Source of the DNA: Paraburkholderia rhizosphaerae
GTDB lineage: Bacteria > Pseudomonadota > Gammaproteobacteria > Burkholderiales > Burkholderiaceae
Length of the DNA stretch: 64,000 nucleotides
Reading direction: 5' to 3'
Assembly (NCBI RefSeq): GCF_004366595.1
Contig: NZ_SORE01000030.1
Coordinates: 1-64,000, forward strand
Shown here: positions 16,263-23,860 of the stretch, one piece after another
Layout: every line of letters starts with the position of its first letter
Position numbering within the stretch: position 1 is the first letter of the stretch
Notes under the pieces: model-generated
Databases searched by the model: none
What the model saw: only the letters and a program-made list of their open reading frames with translations
Told to the model about the DNA's origin: nothing
Position numbers and translations under genes: made by a program

Positions 16263-16522
16263 CTGTGTTTCTCCGGAATTCAGATTGTTTTTCGTCAGTC
16301 GCGCGCACGCATCGACCGCGGCGCGCGAGCATCGGCGGTTCGGCCAACGGGCGAAGCGTTGTCACAAAACTTTCGCAAAGACCCGCATGGCCGGTCGTGG
16401 CCAGCGCCGAACGACACCCCGTCGCGCCTGGCGTGCGCGTCCGGAATGGTACGTGAGTCGGCGAATCGGCGCTGGCCGTGCACGCGTTCACGCATAAAGG
16501 ACAAGACCGTCTGGCGTTCGCT

Positions 16523-16945
16523 CTAATGCCGTGTCGCAGGTGGCTGCCGGCTTGCAGGATTCGTATCGACCCGCGCAATGTCCTTGATTTCCGAGCGATC
16601 GACGAGGACGGACAGCGCCGTCTGCAATGAATCGGCCACCTGCCGGTCGTAGACCGCTTCGTCGCCGACGTAGACCGTGAAGGTTTCGAGGTACTTCGCC
16701 TTCTTCTCGGGGTTGTCGATCGTGTCGCGCGTCCACTCGTAGAGTGGATAGTGCTCCGGCCCGACGCGTTCGGCCTCGTCCACATATTCGGCGAACGAGT
16801 CGTACACGCACATCATCGACGCACCATGCTGGCGCAGTACGTCATGAAGCGCAGCGTGCGCCGCGCACGAAGGGTCACCGCGCAACTCGGCTGCAAGGCG
16901 CGCCGACATGATGACTCTGAGCTGAAACTTCCAATTACCTTCCAT
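16523..16945 (-). CDS. Hypothetical protein
   Basis: A 140-aa protein I do not recognise. The ATG at 16945 is preferred over an upstream TTG at 16975 because GGGAG precedes it, although spacing is long. It is acidic and probably soluble, with MEGNWKFQLRVIMSARLAAEL at the start and FAEYVDEAERVGPEHYPLYEW and ETFTVYVGDEAVYDRQVADSL in the middle. No signal peptide or membrane segment is visible. It stands alone between the oxidoreductase and the divergent FAD monooxygenase. Protein-like composition supports it as real. Confidence 0.6.
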   Translation of the reverse strand: MEGNWKFQLRVIMSARLAAELRGDPSCAAHAALHDVLRQHGASMMCVYDSFAEYVDEAERVGPEHYPLYEWTRDTIDNPEKKAKYLETFTVYVGDEAVYDRQVADSLQTALSVLVDRSEIKDIARVDTNPASRQPPATRH

Positions 16946-17252
16946 CTTCGCGTCGCACTCCCATCCGTTCACCAACGATAGGCGATGTAAGGGACCTCAT
17001 TCTATCCGACGTACCGGATCGACATCGCGCACAAGCGTTCACCGGATCGCATCTTTTGCCGAACGCCCTCGTGACGATGAGCGAAATTCATGCCGATGCA
17101 TAGGATGTCGTAGCACGGTCGTTCAGCGGATCGAGGAATAAGCCTGCCCGTTGGGTGTTACATGAACAGCGAGTGTTACGTCAACCGCAGGTGTTTCAGT
17201 AGCGGATCGGCGGTTCGCGTTGCTGATCGGCTCATCGATTTACGGACCCGAA
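16946..17252. other. Divergent intergenic region
   Basis: About 300 bp between the minus-strand hypothetical gene and the plus-strand FAD monooxygenase. I see no RNA gene, repeat or convincing promoter, but it must carry the start signals of both. Confidence 0.35.
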
Positions 17253-18611
17253 ATGAAAAATCGCTTCTCTGAACAACACGCGATCGTGATCGGCGCGGGC
17301 ATCGGCGGGCTGGCCGCGGCAGCGGCGTTGTCCCGTCATTTCGGGCAGGTGACCGTGCTCGAGCGTGACCAGTTGCCGTCGGATCCGCGTCCAAGGCCCG
17401 GAGTCGCGCAAGGCCGGCATCTGCACGGACTGCTTTCCGGCGGTTCGGCCGCGCTGTGCGAACTGTTTCCTGGCCTCGAGGCTCACCTCCTGGCGGCGGG
17501 CGCGCAAAAGTCGGATGCGGGTGCGGATGTCCGTTTCGAGTTGGCTGGCATGCCCGATCTGCCACGCCGAAAGCTGGACGTGTACACGTATCTGTTGTCG
17601 CGGCCGCTGCTCGAAGGGTTACTGCGTGAGCAGTTGCTGAAGCGGCAGAACGTCACGTTGCGCGATTCATGCCGTGTGACCGAAATCGTTGCGGATGAGA
17701 GCGATCGAGTCGCGGGCGTGCGCTTCGAAACACGAGAAGGCCGGTATGACGCATCGAGCGCGACGCTGGTCGTCGACGCGAGCGGACGCGGCATGCCAAC
17801 GCTCGCGTACCTGAAGGCAACCGGTCGCCCGATGCCGGACGAAACCGTGATTGGTGCAGATATCACCTACGGTTCGGCGGTCTACACGTTTCCGCGCGGC
17901 GCGGAGCCGGACTGCAAAGTGGCAATTTCATTTGGCAAAGCGCCCGAACAACGTCGCATGGGTTTACTGTCGGTACGCGAGCACGGCTTGTGGGACGTCG
18001 TGCTCGGCGGCCGCCTCGGCGACCTGCCGCCCGTCGAAGAAGATGCGTTTCTTGCGTTCGCCGATGCCCTACCGACGCGTACGATCGGCGACGCCTTGCG
18101 CAAGGGGCGCCGGGAATCGCCGGTCATCCGCTACGGTTACCCCGAAAGCCGTCGACGCCACTTTACGAGCATCGCCGATTTCCCGATCGGCTTGCTACCG
18201 ATCGGCGACGCTGCCTGCAATATCAACCCGATGTTCGGGCAGGGGATGACGGTCGCCGCGAAAGAGGCGCTATTGCTGGAATCGCTACTGTCCGCGGCGA
18301 GCGGCCAGTCGGATGCGCTTCAAACGATCGCGCCGGAATTTCTCGAAGGCATAGACAACCTCGCGAATACACCGTGGCGGACAGCCGCGTCGATCGACCT
18401 CGCCTACCCGGAAACGACCGGCGTTCGCCCGCCCGACATGCAGCAAAGCGCCGAGTACCAGGCGGCTATCATGCGGCTCGCCGCGGACGACTTCGACCTT
18501 CACCGGCTGATGGTCGAAGTCCGGCATTTGCTGAAGCCCGGCAATCTGCTGCATACGCCGGAACTCAGGCAACGGGTGCAAGCGCTGCAACAGCAAAGCA
18601 CCACGCCGTAG
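17253..18611 (+). CDS. FAD-dependent monooxygenase/epoxidase-like oxidoreductase
   Basis: A 452-aa group A flavoprotein. The N-terminal Rossmann motif is HAIVIGAGIGGLAAAAALSRHF followed by VTVLERDQLP. The second FAD motif, LLPIGDAACNINPMFGQGMTVAAKEA, carries the GD. The start is placed at ATG 17253, since the 11 residues encoded upstream precede the family's usual beginning. The family covers phenol/methoxyphenol hydroxylases, geranylgeranyl-type reductases and polyether epoxidases. The HLHGLLSGGSAALCELFPGLE segment resembles LasC-type epoxidases and halogenase-like proteins. It is a lone gene, so the substrate is unknown. Confidence 0.8.
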   Translation: MKNRFSEQHAIVIGAGIGGLAAAAALSRHFGQVTVLERDQLPSDPRPRPGVAQGRHLHGLLSGGSAALCELFPGLEAHLLAAGAQKSDAGADVRFELAGMPDLPRRKLDVYTYLLSRPLLEGLLREQLLKRQNVTLRDSCRVTEIVADESDRVAGVRFETREGRYDASSATLVVDASGRGMPTLAYLKATGRPMPDETVIGADITYGSAVYTFPRGAEPDCKVAISFGKAPEQRRMGLLSVREHGLWDVVLGGRLGDLPPVEEDAFLAFADALPTRTIGDALRKGRRESPVIRYGYPESRRRHFTSIADFPIGLLPIGDAACNINPMFGQGMTVAAKEALLLESLLSAASGQSDALQTIAPEFLEGIDNLANTPWRTAASIDLAYPETTGVRPPDMQQSAEYQAAIMRLAADDFDLHRLMVEVRHLLKPGNLLHTPELRQRVQALQQQSTTP

Positions 18612-19040
18612 CCTATCCCTATCGTGTCGATAGTCGAGCGCGCCCGAGCGGCGCAAATCGGCTTTCGCACCGTTCCATGAGGCCTGCAGGCGTGCCTCCA
18701 GACGCATCGCACATCGCTGCGCCACCGCCTCCAAGCCCGCCCTTCCACCGCCGTCCTCGCTTCGATCAATCTCAATCCGCCGCCCCCCGCCGGCGCTGAA
18801 TGCGCATCGGTAAAAAAAGTGGGAATAAAGAAAGGTTGGGTCTTGTTTGTCACTACGTAGCACGCAGCCAAACGCTTGTGACTGCAGACGGGAATAAATT
18901 CAGACGATACGGTGTTTTGCTCCTCGTAACGCCTGACGCTTGCACCGCAGCGCAGCCGGAACAGCTGGAATAAAACGCGAACACCCCGTGTTCGTCCCGA
19001 TGAAACGGAACAATATTTTCACTCTACTTAGGAATTCAAA
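18612..19040. other. Intergenic region upstream of the DUF4148 pair
   Basis: No gene is supported in these 429 bp, although a minus-strand frame stays open by GC bias. The 3' part (18820-19040) becomes AT-richer and holds a perfect inverted repeat at 18978-18994 and a ribosome site (TAGGA) before the ATG at 19041. Promoter elements are likely here, but no exact -35/-10 pair can be named. Confidence 0.45.
18978..18994. promoter_or_regulatory. Inverted repeat upstream of the DUF4148 genes
   Basis: CGAACAC-CCC-GTGTTCG is a perfect 7-bp inverted repeat with a 3-bp centre, 46 bp before the first DUF4148 start. It could be an operator, or a small hairpin in the leader. Whether the nearby OmpR-type regulator binds it is unknown. 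Confidence 0.45.
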
Positions 19041-19382
19041 ATGAACGCGAAAACGCTTATCGGCCTTTCATTGATCGCCTTCACGTCGTTTGGCATCGTC
19101 AACAGCGCATCGGCGGCGGAAAAGACCCGCGCACAAGTGCGTCAGGAACTGATCGAAGCGGAGAACAACGGCTCGCGCTTCGTGACCGAAACGTCGTACC
19201 CGGATGTCAGCCCGATCTACCAGCAACAGGTCGCGCGCATGCAACAACGCAACGATAGCGGCGTCGGCGCCGGCACGACGGGCACGAGCCAATCGGGCCA
19301 CCGCACCGCGCTCAACGCAACCAGCACGGCGGCGAATTGCGTCGGCCCGGTCAGCTTCTGCAACCCGTACCTCGGCGGCTAA
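19041..19382 (+). CDS. DUF4148 small exported protein (first copy)
   Basis: A 113-aa exported protein. A signal peptide (TLIGLSLIAFTSFGIVNSASA) is followed by the DUF4148 core KTRAQVRQELIEAENNG and TSYPDVSP. DUF4148 proteins are small, often multicopy periplasmic or secreted proteins of Burkholderiales with unknown function. The C-terminus ends in CVGPVSFCNPYLGG, a cysteine-bracketed motif shared with the next gene and with 57517-57744. The linker between core and tail is Gly/Ser/Thr-rich. The gene lies 76 bp before a second copy, so they probably form one transcript. The two cysteines could form a disulfide in the periplasm. Confidence 0.92.
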   Translation: MNAKTLIGLSLIAFTSFGIVNSASAAEKTRAQVRQELIEAENNGSRFVTETSYPDVSPIYQQQVARMQQRNDSGVGAGTTGTSQSGHRTALNATSTAANCVGPVSFCNPYLGG

Positions 19383-19458
19383 TCGGGCAGCCGTTTGGTC
19401 TCAGCGGTGCGCCGCCAGCGCCGCGCAACGACTCACACAACTTATTGGACATGACATC

Positions 19459-19821
19459 ATGAAAAAGATCGCCACGCTTCTGGTCACCGCGGCTGCACTC
19501 ACCGTTCCGGTTTTGAGCTTCGCGCAAGGCGCGGACCAAGGCCTCACTCGCGCCCAGGTGCGCGCCGAACTGGTGCAACTCGAACAGGCCGGCTATAACC
19601 CGCTGACTGCCGCCGACGCAAGCTACCCGCAAGACATTCAGGCTGCCGAAGCGAAAGTCGGCGCTAGCCAGATAGCGACGGCGACCGCGCAAACGAATGA
19701 TGCGGTCGGCGGCATGTCCGAATCTGGCAAATCCGATTCCGGCAAGCGCACGACGTACTCGATGCCTTCGCAAACGTGCGTCGGCCCGGTTAGCTTCTGC
19801 AATATCTTCTTTGGCAGCTAA
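19459..19821 (+). CDS. DUF4148 small exported protein (second copy)
   Basis: A 120-aa exported protein starting at ATG 19459. It has a signal peptide (KIATLLVTAAALTVPVLSFAQ), then TRAQVRAELVQLEQAGYNP and ASYPQDIQAAEAKV, both standard DUF4148 features. A Ser/Gly-rich linker leads to CVGPVSFCNIFFGS at the very end. The core differs considerably from the first copy while the tail is almost identical, suggesting the tail is under separate constraint. It is convergent with the histidine kinase gene and separated from it by a strong hairpin. Confidence 0.92.
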   Translation: MKKIATLLVTAAALTVPVLSFAQGADQGLTRAQVRAELVQLEQAGYNPLTAADASYPQDIQAAEAKVGASQIATATAQTNDAVGGMSESGKSDSGKRTTYSMPSQTCVGPVSFCNIFFGS

Positions 19822-19860
19822 ATGAGCGTCGCCGCCGCGCGATGCGGCCACCGCTGCACG

Positions 19861-19894
19861 CGATGCCTGCATGCCGCCATGGCTGCAGGCATCG
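19861..19894. terminator. Strong hairpin between convergent DUF4148 and histidine kinase genes
   Basis: CGATGCCTGCA (19861-19871) pairs perfectly with TGCAGGCATCG (19884-19894), an 11-bp stem with a 12-nt loop. It lies 39 bp after the DUF4148 stop and 72 bp before the kinase gene's stop. No long T-tract follows, but the placement suggests a bidirectional terminator. Confidence 0.6.
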
Positions 19895-19965
19895 TCGTTT
19901 CTGCGGAACCCCTCAGCGTGTTTCCCGGCGATGCGCTGGAAAGAGCACCGTTGCGACCGACCGGT

Positions 19966-21285
19966 CTAGAAAGGCTTTTCCAGCACGAGCGTGGCCTCGA
20001 GCCCACCGCCCGCGCGATTCCTCAATTCGAGGGTTGCGTTCATCGCCAGCGCGAGTTGCTGCGCGATTGCCAGCCCCAGCCCACTGCCGCCGATGCGCGG
20101 CCGCCCTTCTGCTTCAAGCCGGAAAAAAGGCTGAAAAACGGTTTCGAGCTGGTCCGCTGGAATACCTGGCCCGCGATCGAGCACGCTGATCGAAATCCGC
20201 CGGTCGTTTGACACCGCTGTCGTCAATTCCGCAGCGCCGGAGAATTTGACCGCGTTATCGAGCAGATTCGCGAGAATGCGGCGCAACGCTACCGGACGCG
20301 TGACGATCGGCGTGCCGATCGATCCGGATAACGTGACCTTTGCGCCGGCATCTTCGTAGTCGGACACGAGGCTTTCGAGCAGCGCGTCCGGATCGACGCG
20401 GCGCGGCGGCTCGGCCGCGCCATGTAACGCCCGCCCATAGGCCACGCCTTCGCGCACCAGTGTTTCCATCTCGGTCAGATCCTGCTGGAATTTGATCCGC
20501 TCGGCGGCGTCGTCGAGCAGGTCCGTGCGAATACGCATCCGCGTGATCGGAGTTTGCAGGTCGTGCGAGATCGCAGCGAGAATCTGAATGCGTTCCTTCA
20601 TGTACTGGCGGATACGGGCTTGCATCGCGTTGAACGCTCGCGCTGCATGCACCACTTCGTCAGGCCCGGATTCCGGGAGCCGGGTAGTGGTCATATCGGG
20701 GCCGAGCGTGTCAGCTGCGCGCGCGAGCTGGATAAGCGGCCGCGTCGCGAGTCTCACTGCAAGCCATGCGCATAGCGCGATTACCACCAGCTGCACGCCC
20801 AGCACCACCGGTAACCCGTACGACAGCGGAATGCGCGCAACCGGACGGATATCGATGGTAAGCGGCGAGCCGTCGCTCAATTGCAGATGCGCTTGCAGAT
20901 GTTCGCGCGTATCGGGCACCGCGTTCACCGAAACAGGAAAGCGCTGGCCGATGCTGCGCTCGATCGCCGCGCCGATCTGCTCGGAGAGCTTCGCATCAGG
21001 CGCCGCGCCACCGACGCCGGCACCCAGCAGAAAACTGTAGTTGCGCCGCATCAGCCGCGGCAGCCACTCAGGGCGCTCGCCAGCCGGCACGCGATCGAGC
21101 AGCGCAACCGCGGTCGCGACGTCACGTTCGAGATTGCTGATCATGAATGTGGTCTGCGCGTCGTCACGTTCGGACATCGTCGCCCAGAACGCGAGAAACT
21201 GCGCGAGCGCGAGGCCCGCGAAAAAGATCAGCGTCAGACGCACGAACAGCGTGCGCGGACCTCTGAACAAACCCGAGACGTTCAC
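19966..21285 (-). CDS. Two-component sensor histidine kinase (EnvZ-like)
   Basis: A 439-aa inner-membrane kinase. Transmembrane helices fall at about 13-37 and 157-178, enclosing a ~120-residue periplasmic sensor region. A HAMP linker follows to about 232, then the phosphoacceptor box ILAAISHDLQTPITRMRIRT with His241. The ATPase domain shows NLLDNAVKF, DRGPGIP and GGSGLGLAIAQQL. The start overlaps the stop of the response-regulator gene by 4 bp, so the pair is co-translated. The signal is unknown. The facing DUF4148 genes are the closest candidate targets by position only. Confidence 0.93.
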   Translation of the reverse strand: MNVSGLFRGPRTLFVRLTLIFFAGLALAQFLAFWATMSERDDAQTTFMISNLERDVATAVALLDRVPAGERPEWLPRLMRRNYSFLLGAGVGGAAPDAKLSEQIGAAIERSIGQRFPVSVNAVPDTREHLQAHLQLSDGSPLTIDIRPVARIPLSYGLPVVLGVQLVVIALCAWLAVRLATRPLIQLARAADTLGPDMTTTRLPESGPDEVVHAARAFNAMQARIRQYMKERIQILAAISHDLQTPITRMRIRTDLLDDAAERIKFQQDLTEMETLVREGVAYGRALHGAAEPPRRVDPDALLESLVSDYEDAGAKVTLSGSIGTPIVTRPVALRRILANLLDNAVKFSGAAELTTAVSNDRRISISVLDRGPGIPADQLETVFQPFFRLEAEGRPRIGGSGLGLAIAQQLALAMNATLELRNRAGGGLEATLVLEKPF

Positions 21286-22022
21286 TGGTTACCTTCCTGC
21301 GGCGTCACCGCAGCCGAGAATACGTAGCCCTCGTTGCGCAGCGTCTTGATGTAGCGCGGGTCTTTCGCCTCGTCCTTGAGCCGCTGCCGCAGACGGCTCA
21401 CGAGCAGATCGATCGAGCGGTCGAACGGCTCGGTCTGCCGGCCTTGTGTCAGCGTGAGCAGCTGGTCGCGCGTGAGCACGCGCTGAGGATGATCGACGAA
21501 TACGCGTAGCAACCGATACTCCGCGCCGCTTATCGCGACCATCGTGCCCTCGACGTCCAGCAGATGACGGCCGATCGTATCGAGCTTCCATTCGCCGAAC
21601 ACCAGAAACTGCGGCGACTCCGCACGTTCGAAGCCGTGCGGCGCCATACGCGAGCGGCGCAAAATCGCACGAATGCGCGCGAGCAGTTCGCGCACCGCAA
21701 AGGGCTTGACCAGGTAGTCGTCCGCACCGACCTCGAGGCCAACCACGCGGTCCGTTTCATCGCCGAGCGCGGTCAACATCAGGATGGGAATCGTGCGCCA
21801 CTGACCGGCCCGCAGATCGCGGCACAAATCAAGTCCGTTTTCGCCTGGCAGCGTCACGTCCAGCACGATGATGTCCGGCCGCTCGCTAGCCAGCACCGCC
21901 CACATCTCGCGACCGCCGCAGGCCTTGGACACCCTTGCGCCGTTCTTTTGCAGGTAGGTGCCGATCAGCTCACGAATCTCGCGGTCGTCATCGACGATCA
22001 GCACGTGCTCGACTTTCTCCAT
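21282..22022 (-). CDS. OmpR-family response regulator
   Basis: A 246-aa regulator. The receiver domain has the acidic pocket LIVDDD, phosphorylation site D55 (IIVLDVTLPG) and K106 (YLVKPFAV). The C-terminal winged helix includes LLRVFVDHPQRVLTRDQLL and RSIDLLVSRLRQRLKD with the final PRYIKTLRNEGYVF. GAGGGG lies 7 nt before the ATG at 22022. It is the first gene of a two-gene operon with the kinase. A possible short coding frame overlaps its start from upstream (21998-22153). Confidence 0.95.
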   Translation of the reverse strand: MEKVEHVLIVDDDREIRELIGTYLQKNGARVSKACGGREMWAVLASERPDIIVLDVTLPGENGLDLCRDLRAGQWRTIPILMLTALGDETDRVVGLEVGADDYLVKPFAVRELLARIRAILRRSRMAPHGFERAESPQFLVFGEWKLDTIGRHLLDVEGTMVAISGAEYRLLRVFVDHPQRVLTRDQLLTLTQGRQTEPFDRSIDLLVSRLRQRLKDEAKDPRYIKTLRNEGYVFSAAVTPQEGNQ

Positions 22023-22153
22023 TTAGCCGCCCCTCTTCCGCCGCGCGGCTTCGTCTGCATGTCGGAGTACGCGCACGCGCAGCTCAAAGGGCGGACCAGC
22101 TCGATGGCAGCCAGGCTGAAGATCAGGCACAACGATGCAACGAGGCGATTCAT
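21998..22153 (-). CDS. Possible 51-aa small exported protein linking GFA and response-regulator genes
   Basis: This frame begins with an ATG overlapping the GFA gene stop (ATGA) and ends inside the response-regulator gene, overlapping its start by 25 bp. It encodes MNRLVASLCLIFSLAAIELV followed by a Cys-containing, basic tail. The first 28 residues look like a signal peptide ending near CACA. Translational coupling at both ends is suggestive. The frame could still be chance in GC-rich DNA. Confidence 0.35.
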   Translation of the reverse strand: MNRLVASLCLIFSLAAIELVRPLSCACAYSDMQTKPRGGRGAAKWRKSSTC

Positions 22154-22521
22154 ACGTCGCCCGCGAGGCTAAGACTGGCACCGTCACTGACGGTCGCGTC
22201 AAGGGCATAAGGATTGACTCCGTGCAGACAACCGATATTGGCGCGCCATAGACCCCGGTCTTTCCGCGTCTGATGAAACGGATAGACGCCGCAGTGGCGG
22301 CAGAAGAAATGCCGGGCCACCTGTGTATTGAACTGATAGACCGCGAGGTCTTCGCTGCCGCTGATTATACGGAGGTTGGCCTCGGCAAAGGTCGGCGTCA
22401 TCAGCGCGCCGCGGCGCCGGCACAGGCTGCAGTTGCAGCGCACCGCGGGTGTGATCGGAGAGTCGATCTCGAACCTGACCTTGCCGCAGTGACACGATCC
22501 TTCATAGGTGGTGGTCGTCAT
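22150..22521 (-). CDS. GFA/CENP-V family zinc-binding protein
   Basis: A 123-aa protein of the glutathione-dependent formaldehyde-activating enzyme (GFA)/CENP-V fold. Zinc ligands are visible in GSCHCGKVRFEI, CNCSLCRRRGAL and FFCRHCGVYPFHQ. The ATG at 22521 is chosen because GGAG lies 9 nt upstream; an in-frame ATG at 22533 has none. Members bind glutathione or small thiols, and many are wrongly named formaldehyde-activating; a detoxification role is plausible. It lies upstream of the two-component genes on the same strand. Confidence 0.87.
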   Translation of the reverse strand: MTTTTYEGSCHCGKVRFEIDSPITPAVRCNCSLCRRRGALMTPTFAEANLRIISGSEDLAVYQFNTQVARHFFCRHCGVYPFHQTRKDRGLWRANIGCLHGVNPYALDATVSDGASLSLAGDV

Positions 22522-22780
22522 TTGAAACTCCATCTGTGGAACTGAAGTGTCGCACCGCGGCTATGCCGGACGATGTCGCCATGTTGCGGATGTGTATCCT
22601 GATGTACAACTGCGCGCGCCTCCCGGCTAGTCACGCATGGTGCCCGACTGTGCGGGACCTGACTCCGCAGCTCCGCTCTTCATACGAATAAATTACGACA
22701 AGCATTTATTGAATACATTTCCGCCGTCATCTATTATGGGCTGACGGAGCACGCGCACCACCTTACCGAGGAGCCACCTT

Positions 22781-23161
22781 ATGCCGCTCGTACGCATCGA
22801 CCTGCTCGCAGGACAATCTTCCGAATACCGCAGCGCCCTTGCCGACGAAGTCTACAAGGCGATGACCAGCACCCTGAAAGTGCCTGAGAATGACCGCTTT
22901 ATGGTGATCAGCGAGTACCAGCCCAGCGATTTCATTGCCGATCCGACCTATCTCGGCATTAGCCGCTCGCGCGACTGCGTAATCGTGCAGATCACGCTGA
23001 ATGCCGGGCGCGACATCGACATGAAGCGCACGTTCTACAAGGCGCTGGCCGATGGGTTGCATACACGCATCGGACTGCGTCGCGAAGACCTGTTTATCAG
23101 CCTCGTCGAAGTTGCAAAGGAAAACTGGTCTTTCGGAAACGGCATCGCACAATATACGTAA
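22781..23161 (+). CDS. Tautomerase superfamily protein
   Basis: A 126-aa tautomerase starting with MPLVRIDLLAG, so the mature protein has the N-terminal catalytic proline. Other family features are MVISEYQPSDFI, DCVIVQITLNAGRD and the C-terminal FISLVEVAKENWSFGNG. The length suggests the longer MSAD/DUF1904-like branch, not 4-oxalocrotonate tautomerase proper. A ribosome site (GAGGAG) lies 9 nt before ATG 22781. The TetR gene follows 61 bp later on the same strand, and the pair is probably co-transcribed. The substrate is unknown. Confidence 0.87.
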   Translation: MPLVRIDLLAGQSSEYRSALADEVYKAMTSTLKVPENDRFMVISEYQPSDFIADPTYLGISRSRDCVIVQITLNAGRDIDMKRTFYKALADGLHTRIGLRREDLFISLVEVAKENWSFGNGIAQYT

Positions 23162-23222
23162 ATGGCGATGTGCTAACGCACTGTCTGCGTTATGCTCACG
23201 GCATCCCTCCTGGAGAATTGTC

Positions 23223-23813
23223 ATGCCGCGTGTATCCCGCGAACAAGCCGATAAAAACCGTGCCGTCATCGAAGCGGCGTCAGCGCGACTGTTCAAGGAG
23301 CACGGGCTCAACGGCGTATCGGTGGCCGACATCATGGCGACGGCGGGTCTGACGCACGGCGGGTTCTACGGCCATTTCGAATCGAAGGACGAACTCGCCG
23401 CGATCGCCTGTGCGCAGGCGTTCGACGAATCGGTCACGCGCTGGCGTTCGCTGATCAAAGACAGCGCCGATGAACGATCGCTCGTCGATGCGCTAGCGAA
23501 GCACTATCTGAGCCCCACGCAGCGCGATCGGCCAGGCCTGTCATGCGCGGCTGCGGGCTTCGCGGTCGACGTCAGCCGCGAAGCCGCCGACAAGCCCATT
23601 CGCGGCACCTATCTGCGTGGCATCCGGTCGATGATCGATGTGTTGATGTCGTTCTCTAGCGCACGGCGTTCGAAGAAAGTGCGGCAACGCGCGATTGCCC
23701 GGCTATCGATGCTGATCGGCGCAATGACGCTCGCGCGCGCGGTGAGCGACGACCCGCTATCCGACGAAATTCTGGCATCGGCTCGCGAAGCGCTGCACAC
23801 CGATCTCGCGTAA
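23223..23813 (+). CDS. TetR-family transcriptional regulator
   Basis: A 196-aa TetR repressor. The DNA-binding part is VIEAASARLFKEHGLNGVSVADIMATAGLTHGGFYGHFESKDEL, a standard helix-turn-helix. The ligand domain contains CAAAGFAVDVSRE, as in regulators of short efflux/detoxification operons. The ATG at 23223 has GGAG upstream; the frame is open further back but overlaps the tautomerase. It probably autoregulates the tautomerase-tetR transcript and may also control the convergent MFS gene. Confidence 0.92.
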   Translation: MPRVSREQADKNRAVIEAASARLFKEHGLNGVSVADIMATAGLTHGGFYGHFESKDELAAIACAQAFDESVTRWRSLIKDSADERSLVDALAKHYLSPTQRDRPGLSCAAAGFAVDVSREAADKPIRGTYLRGIRSMIDVLMSFSSARRSKKVRQRAIARLSMLIGAMTLARAVSDDPLSDEILASAREALHTDLA

Positions 23814-23839
23814 GCGACGGCCGCGAGTGCGGCGCGTCA

Positions 23840-23856
23840 TCGCTCTTTCAGAGCGA
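23840..23856. terminator. Small hairpin between convergent tetR and MFS genes
   Basis: TCGCTCT-TTC-AGAGCGA is a perfect 7-bp stem with a 3-nt loop in the 47-bp space between the two stop codons. It may help termination in both directions; no T-tract is present. Confidence 0.35.
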
Positions 23857-23860
23857 ACAA

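Noticed and set aside
15015..16526. 503-codon plus-strand frame over the MDR oxidoreductase
   Set aside because: Antisense to a gene with a clear NADPH motif; no homology features of its own.
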